A stretch of DNA of 64,000 nucleotides from Streptomyces netropsis (lineage in GTDB: Bacteria; Actinomycetota; Actinomycetes; Streptomycetales; Streptomycetaceae): positions 1-64,000 of the forward strand of contig NZ_JACHJG010000017.1 of NCBI RefSeq assembly GCF_014203545.1. The letters are read 5' to 3'. Position numbers and translations under genes: made by a program. A model generated the notes under the pieces. It was not told the origin of the DNA and searched no databases. It saw only the letters and a program-made list of their open reading frames with translations. Shown in pieces: positions 61,597 to 64,000 of the stretch; position 1 is the stretch's first letter; each line of letters starts with the position of its first letter.

Positions 61597-62826
61597 ATGG
61601 CGGTGTGGGACGACCTGGTCGGCCAGGACCGGGTGCAGGAGCAGCTCGCCGCTGCCGCGCGGGACGCGGACGCGCTCGTCACGGGCGCCGCGTCGGCCTC
61701 CGCCCTGTCCCCGGCGCCCGCCCCCGCCAGCAGCGGCGGCTCCATGACGCACGCGTGGCTGTTCACCGGACCCCCGGGCTCGGGCCGGTCCACCGCGGCC
61801 CGGGCCTTCGCCGCGGCGCTGCAGTGCGTCAGCCCCGACCGGGCTCTCAACGGCCCCGGCTGCGGCTTCTGCGACGGCTGCCACACGTCGCTCGTGGGGA
61901 CGCACGCGGACGTCGAGATCGTCCGTACGGATCAGCTGTCGATCGGCGTCAAGGAAACCCGTGACCTCGTCCGCCGGGCCCAGCTGTCGCCCGCCACCGG
62001 CCGCTGGCAGGTGATCGTCCTGGAGGACGCGGACCGGCTGACCGAGGGCGCGGGCAACGTCCTCCTCAAGGCGGTGGAGGAGCCCGCTCCGCGCACGGTG
62101 TGGCTGCTGTGCGCGCCGTCCCTGGAGGACGTGCTGCCGACGATCCGTTCCCGCTGCCGCCTCCTGACCCTGCGCACCCCGCCCCCCGCGGCGGTGGCCG
62201 ACCTCCTGGTTCGCCGCGACGGCATCGAGCCCGAGCTGGCCACGCAGGCGGCCCGCGCCACCCAGGGCCACATCGGCAGGGCCCGCAGGCTCGCCACGGA
62301 CGAGCGGGCCCGTGCCCGTCGCGCCGCCGTCCTCAAGCTGCCGCTCCGCGTGGACGACATCGGCGGTTGCCTCAAGGCCGCGCAGGAGCTGATCGACGCG
62401 GCGGGGGAGGACGCGAAGCAGGTCGCCGAGGAGGTCGACACCAAGGAGACCGAGGAGCTGCGCGCGGCACTCGGCGCGGCCGCCGGCACGGGAGGCCGGC
62501 TCCCGCGCGGCACGGCCGGCGCGATGAAGGAGCTCCAGGACCGGCAGAAGCGCCGCGCCACCCGGACGCAGCGCGACAGCCTCGATCTCGCCCTGATCGA
62601 TCTGACCGGTTTCTACCGCGATGTGCTGGCACTCCAGCTCGGCTCCCGGGTCGAGATCGCCAATATCGACGCGCGGGACGCGCTGGAGCGCATAGCGTTG
62701 GCCTCCAGGCCGGAGCGGACGCTGCGGCGCATCGAGGCGATCATCGAGTGCCGCCGCGCACTCGACAGGAACGTGTCGCCGCTGCTGGCGGTCGAGGCGA
62801 TGACGGTGGCGCTGCGCGCGGGGTGA
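61597..62826 (+). CDS. holB: DNA polymerase III subunit delta-prime
   Basis: A 409-residue clamp-loader subunit. The loop GPPGSGRST near residue 60 replaces the P-loop Lys by Arg, consistent with the non-hydrolysing role of delta-prime. A Cys4 zinc module (CVSPDRALNGPGCGFCDGCH) lies near 76-95. VLEDADRLTEGAGNVLLKAVEEP near 145 and IRSRCRLLTL near 185 are typical, the latter containing the SRC sensor. ATG 61597 follows a GCGGAGGAC ribosome-binding site. Confidence 0.95.
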   Translation: MAVWDDLVGQDRVQEQLAAAARDADALVTGAASASALSPAPAPASSGGSMTHAWLFTGPPGSGRSTAARAFAAALQCVSPDRALNGPGCGFCDGCHTSLVGTHADVEIVRTDQLSIGVKETRDLVRRAQLSPATGRWQVIVLEDADRLTEGAGNVLLKAVEEPAPRTVWLLCAPSLEDVLPTIRSRCRLLTLRTPPPAAVADLLVRRDGIEPELATQAARATQGHIGRARRLATDERARARRAAVLKLPLRVDDIGGCLKAAQELIDAAGEDAKQVAEEVDTKETEELRAALGAAAGTGGRLPRGTAGAMKELQDRQKRRATRTQRDSLDLALIDLTGFYRDVLALQLGSRVEIANIDARDALERIALASRPERTLRRIEAIIECRRALDRNVSPLLAVEAMTVALRAG

Positions 62827-63067
62827 GCGGGGGCCTTGGCGGGGCCGGGGCTTCGTAGGTCAGGGGTTTCGTAGGGGCGGGGGCTGGACGTACGGCATCC
62901 GGCGGCGGATTGCTTTGTACTGGCGCGTACCTCACCCGTACGAGGACTAGTAGGCCATGGGATTAGCCAACTTGGGCATTCCTGTGGATACGCTCCGTAT
63001 GCCTGCAATGGCCCTGCGTATGTCCTATGCGTAACTGTCCACCCGCCCCCACCCCGAGGGAACAGCT

Positions 63068-64000
63068 TTGGACACCAGCCGTCTGCTCCGCACCTCCTCC
63101 ACCGTCGTCGTGACGGCGGCCCTGCTGATCTCCGGGTGTGCTTCGGGGACCGCGACGCCGAGGGCGGCCGCGTCGGCGAGATCGCAGGGCCCGGCGGACG
63201 TGGGGGACGCCGAGGGCCCGGCGCAGCGGTTCGGGCCGCTGCCCACCGAGCTGCCCGTCGAGCTCCGGCCGTATTACGCGCAGAAGCTCACCTGGCATTC
63301 CTGCATGGGCGACCGCTTCGAGTGCGCCACGATGCTGGCCCCGCTGGACTACGACCGGCCCCGGGCGGGAGACGACCTCAAGCTCGCGGTCTCCCGCAAG
63401 AAGGCCACCGGCCCCGGCAAGCGGCTGGGCTCCCTGATGGTCAACCCCGGCGGCCCGGGCGGGTCGGCCGTCGGCTATCTCCAGGGGTACGCGGGCATCG
63501 GCTACCCGGCCGCCGTCCGCGCCCGGTACGACATGGTCGCGATGGACCCGCGCGGCGTGGCCGGCAGTGAGCCGGTCAACTGCCTGTCCGACGCGGACAT
63601 GGACGCCTACACCCGGGTCGACATGAGCCCGGACGGCCCGTCGGAGGTCGGCGAACTCGCCGACGCCTACCAGGCCTTCGCCGACGGCTGCGCCAAGCGG
63701 TCCGGCAAGGTCCTCGGTCATGTCTCGACCGTCGAGGCGGCCCGCGACATGGACGTCCTGCGCGCGGTCCTGGGTGACGACAAGCTCAGCTACGTCGGCG
63801 CCTCGTACGGCACCTTCCTGGGCGCCACCTACGCCGGGCTCTTCCCGTCCCGCGTCGGCCGCCTCGTGCTCGACGGCGCGCTGGACCCCTCCCTCGAGGC
63901 CCGGCAGGTGAACCGCGACCAGACGGCCGGCTTCCAGACCGCCTTCGAGTCCTTCGCGAAGGACTGCGTCGAGCGCGCGGACTGCCCCCTGGGCACCGGA
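63068..64000 (+). CDS. Secreted alpha/beta hydrolase, tripeptidyl aminopeptidase type (cut by window end)
   Basis: Starts at TTG 63068 with GAGGGA upstream and runs off the right edge, so only the first 311 residues are visible. A lipoprotein signal ends in LISGC near residue 25. The mature part has VNPGGPGGSA (oxyanion region) near 122, DMVAMDPRGVAGSEP near 155 and the nucleophile motif VGASYGTFLGATYA near 243. This is the pattern of Streptomyces tripeptidyl aminopeptidases and related exported peptidases. The catalytic Asp and His should lie beyond the window. Confidence 0.9.
   Translation, partial: MDTSRLLRTSSTVVVTAALLISGCASGTATPRAAASARSQGPADVGDAEGPAQRFGPLPTELPVELRPYYAQKLTWHSCMGDRFECATMLAPLDYDRPRAGDDLKLAVSRKKATGPGKRLGSLMVNPGGPGGSAVGYLQGYAGIGYPAAVRARYDMVAMDPRGVAGSEPVNCLSDADMDAYTRVDMSPDGPSEVGELADAYQAFADGCAKRSGKVLGHVSTVEAARDMDVLRAVLGDDKLSYVGASYGTFLGATYAGLFPSRVGRLVLDGALDPSLEARQVNRDQTAGFQTAFESFAKDCVERADCPLGTG

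Noticed and set aside
61747..61840. Broken P-loop in holB as a sign of a pseudogene
   Set aside because: Loss of the catalytic Lys is normal for delta-prime, and the zinc module and the rest of the protein are intact.
57868..62271. Very long open frame on the minus strand opposite the tmk and holB genes
   Set aside because: It is an antisense artefact of high GC. The plus-strand frames carry clear kinase and clamp-loader motifs, while this one is low-complexity with no recognisable domain. The same applies to the long minus-strand frames at 49399-52302, 54682-57753 and 40044-42629.

Overview
The window is high-GC actinobacterial DNA, almost certainly from a Streptomyces chromosome. Supporting evidence: GC-rich third codon positions, frequent GTG and TTG starts, ATGA/GTGA coupled genes, and recognisable wblA, bldG, crp and a lysine-tailed topA. 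Gene order from about 13.1 kb to the right edge matches, from memory, the S. coelicolor block running down from about SCO3580 to SCO3540. Much of it also matches the M. tuberculosis block holB-topA-helicase-Tad-acs-marP-nth-crp-whiB4-ponA2. No database was searched.

Left region (1 to about 13.1 kb): the right part of an integrated actinomycete conjugative element (AICE, pSAM2-like). It sits at the 3' end of a tRNA-Pro(CGG) gene. From left to right it holds a 20-bp tandem repeat, an HTH/zinc-ribbon protein, a small membrane protein, a leftward gntR-glycosyltransferase pair, a three-copy operator and promoter region, and small element proteins. These are followed by a membrane/coiled-coil protein, an FtsK-type translocase with a palindrome pair just behind it, three small proteins, a DnaB-N/P-loop replication-type protein, an iteron-like region, xis and int. 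The integrase carries a LacI-type DNA-binding domain inside its catalytic domain. The left attachment site is not visible, so the element starts outside the window. By eye the codon use is less GC-extreme than in the chromosomal part.

Middle region (13.2 to 38.2 kb): core genes. These are a metallophosphoesterase, a YqeY-like protein, a bifunctional penicillin-binding protein, wblA, a translationally coupled ArsA-like ATPase pair, and a DUF4177-RidA-Nudix-metallohydrolase run. Then come crp, nth, a CoA-type Nudix gene, a MarP-like membrane serine protease, an epoxide-hydrolase-like gene coupled to a holin-X-like gene, nhaA, acs, a SulP-carbonic anhydrase fusion, a MinD/CooC-like ATPase and a degenerate Fic-fold protein.

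Right region (38.6 to 64 kb): a HAD phosphatase, then a compact ssd-tadA-tadB-tadC-pilin-tadE operon with nearly every gene overlapping the next. Next are an MrfA/YprA-type helicase, bldG with its anti-sigma partner, the proton-pumping pyrophosphatase, a lipoprotein, a methyltransferase, topA, a membrane-protein/thymidylate-kinase fusion, holB, and the start of a secreted alpha/beta hydrolase cut by the window edge. Cell wall, development, sigma-factor control, pilus assembly and DNA metabolism genes are interleaved as in other actinobacteria.
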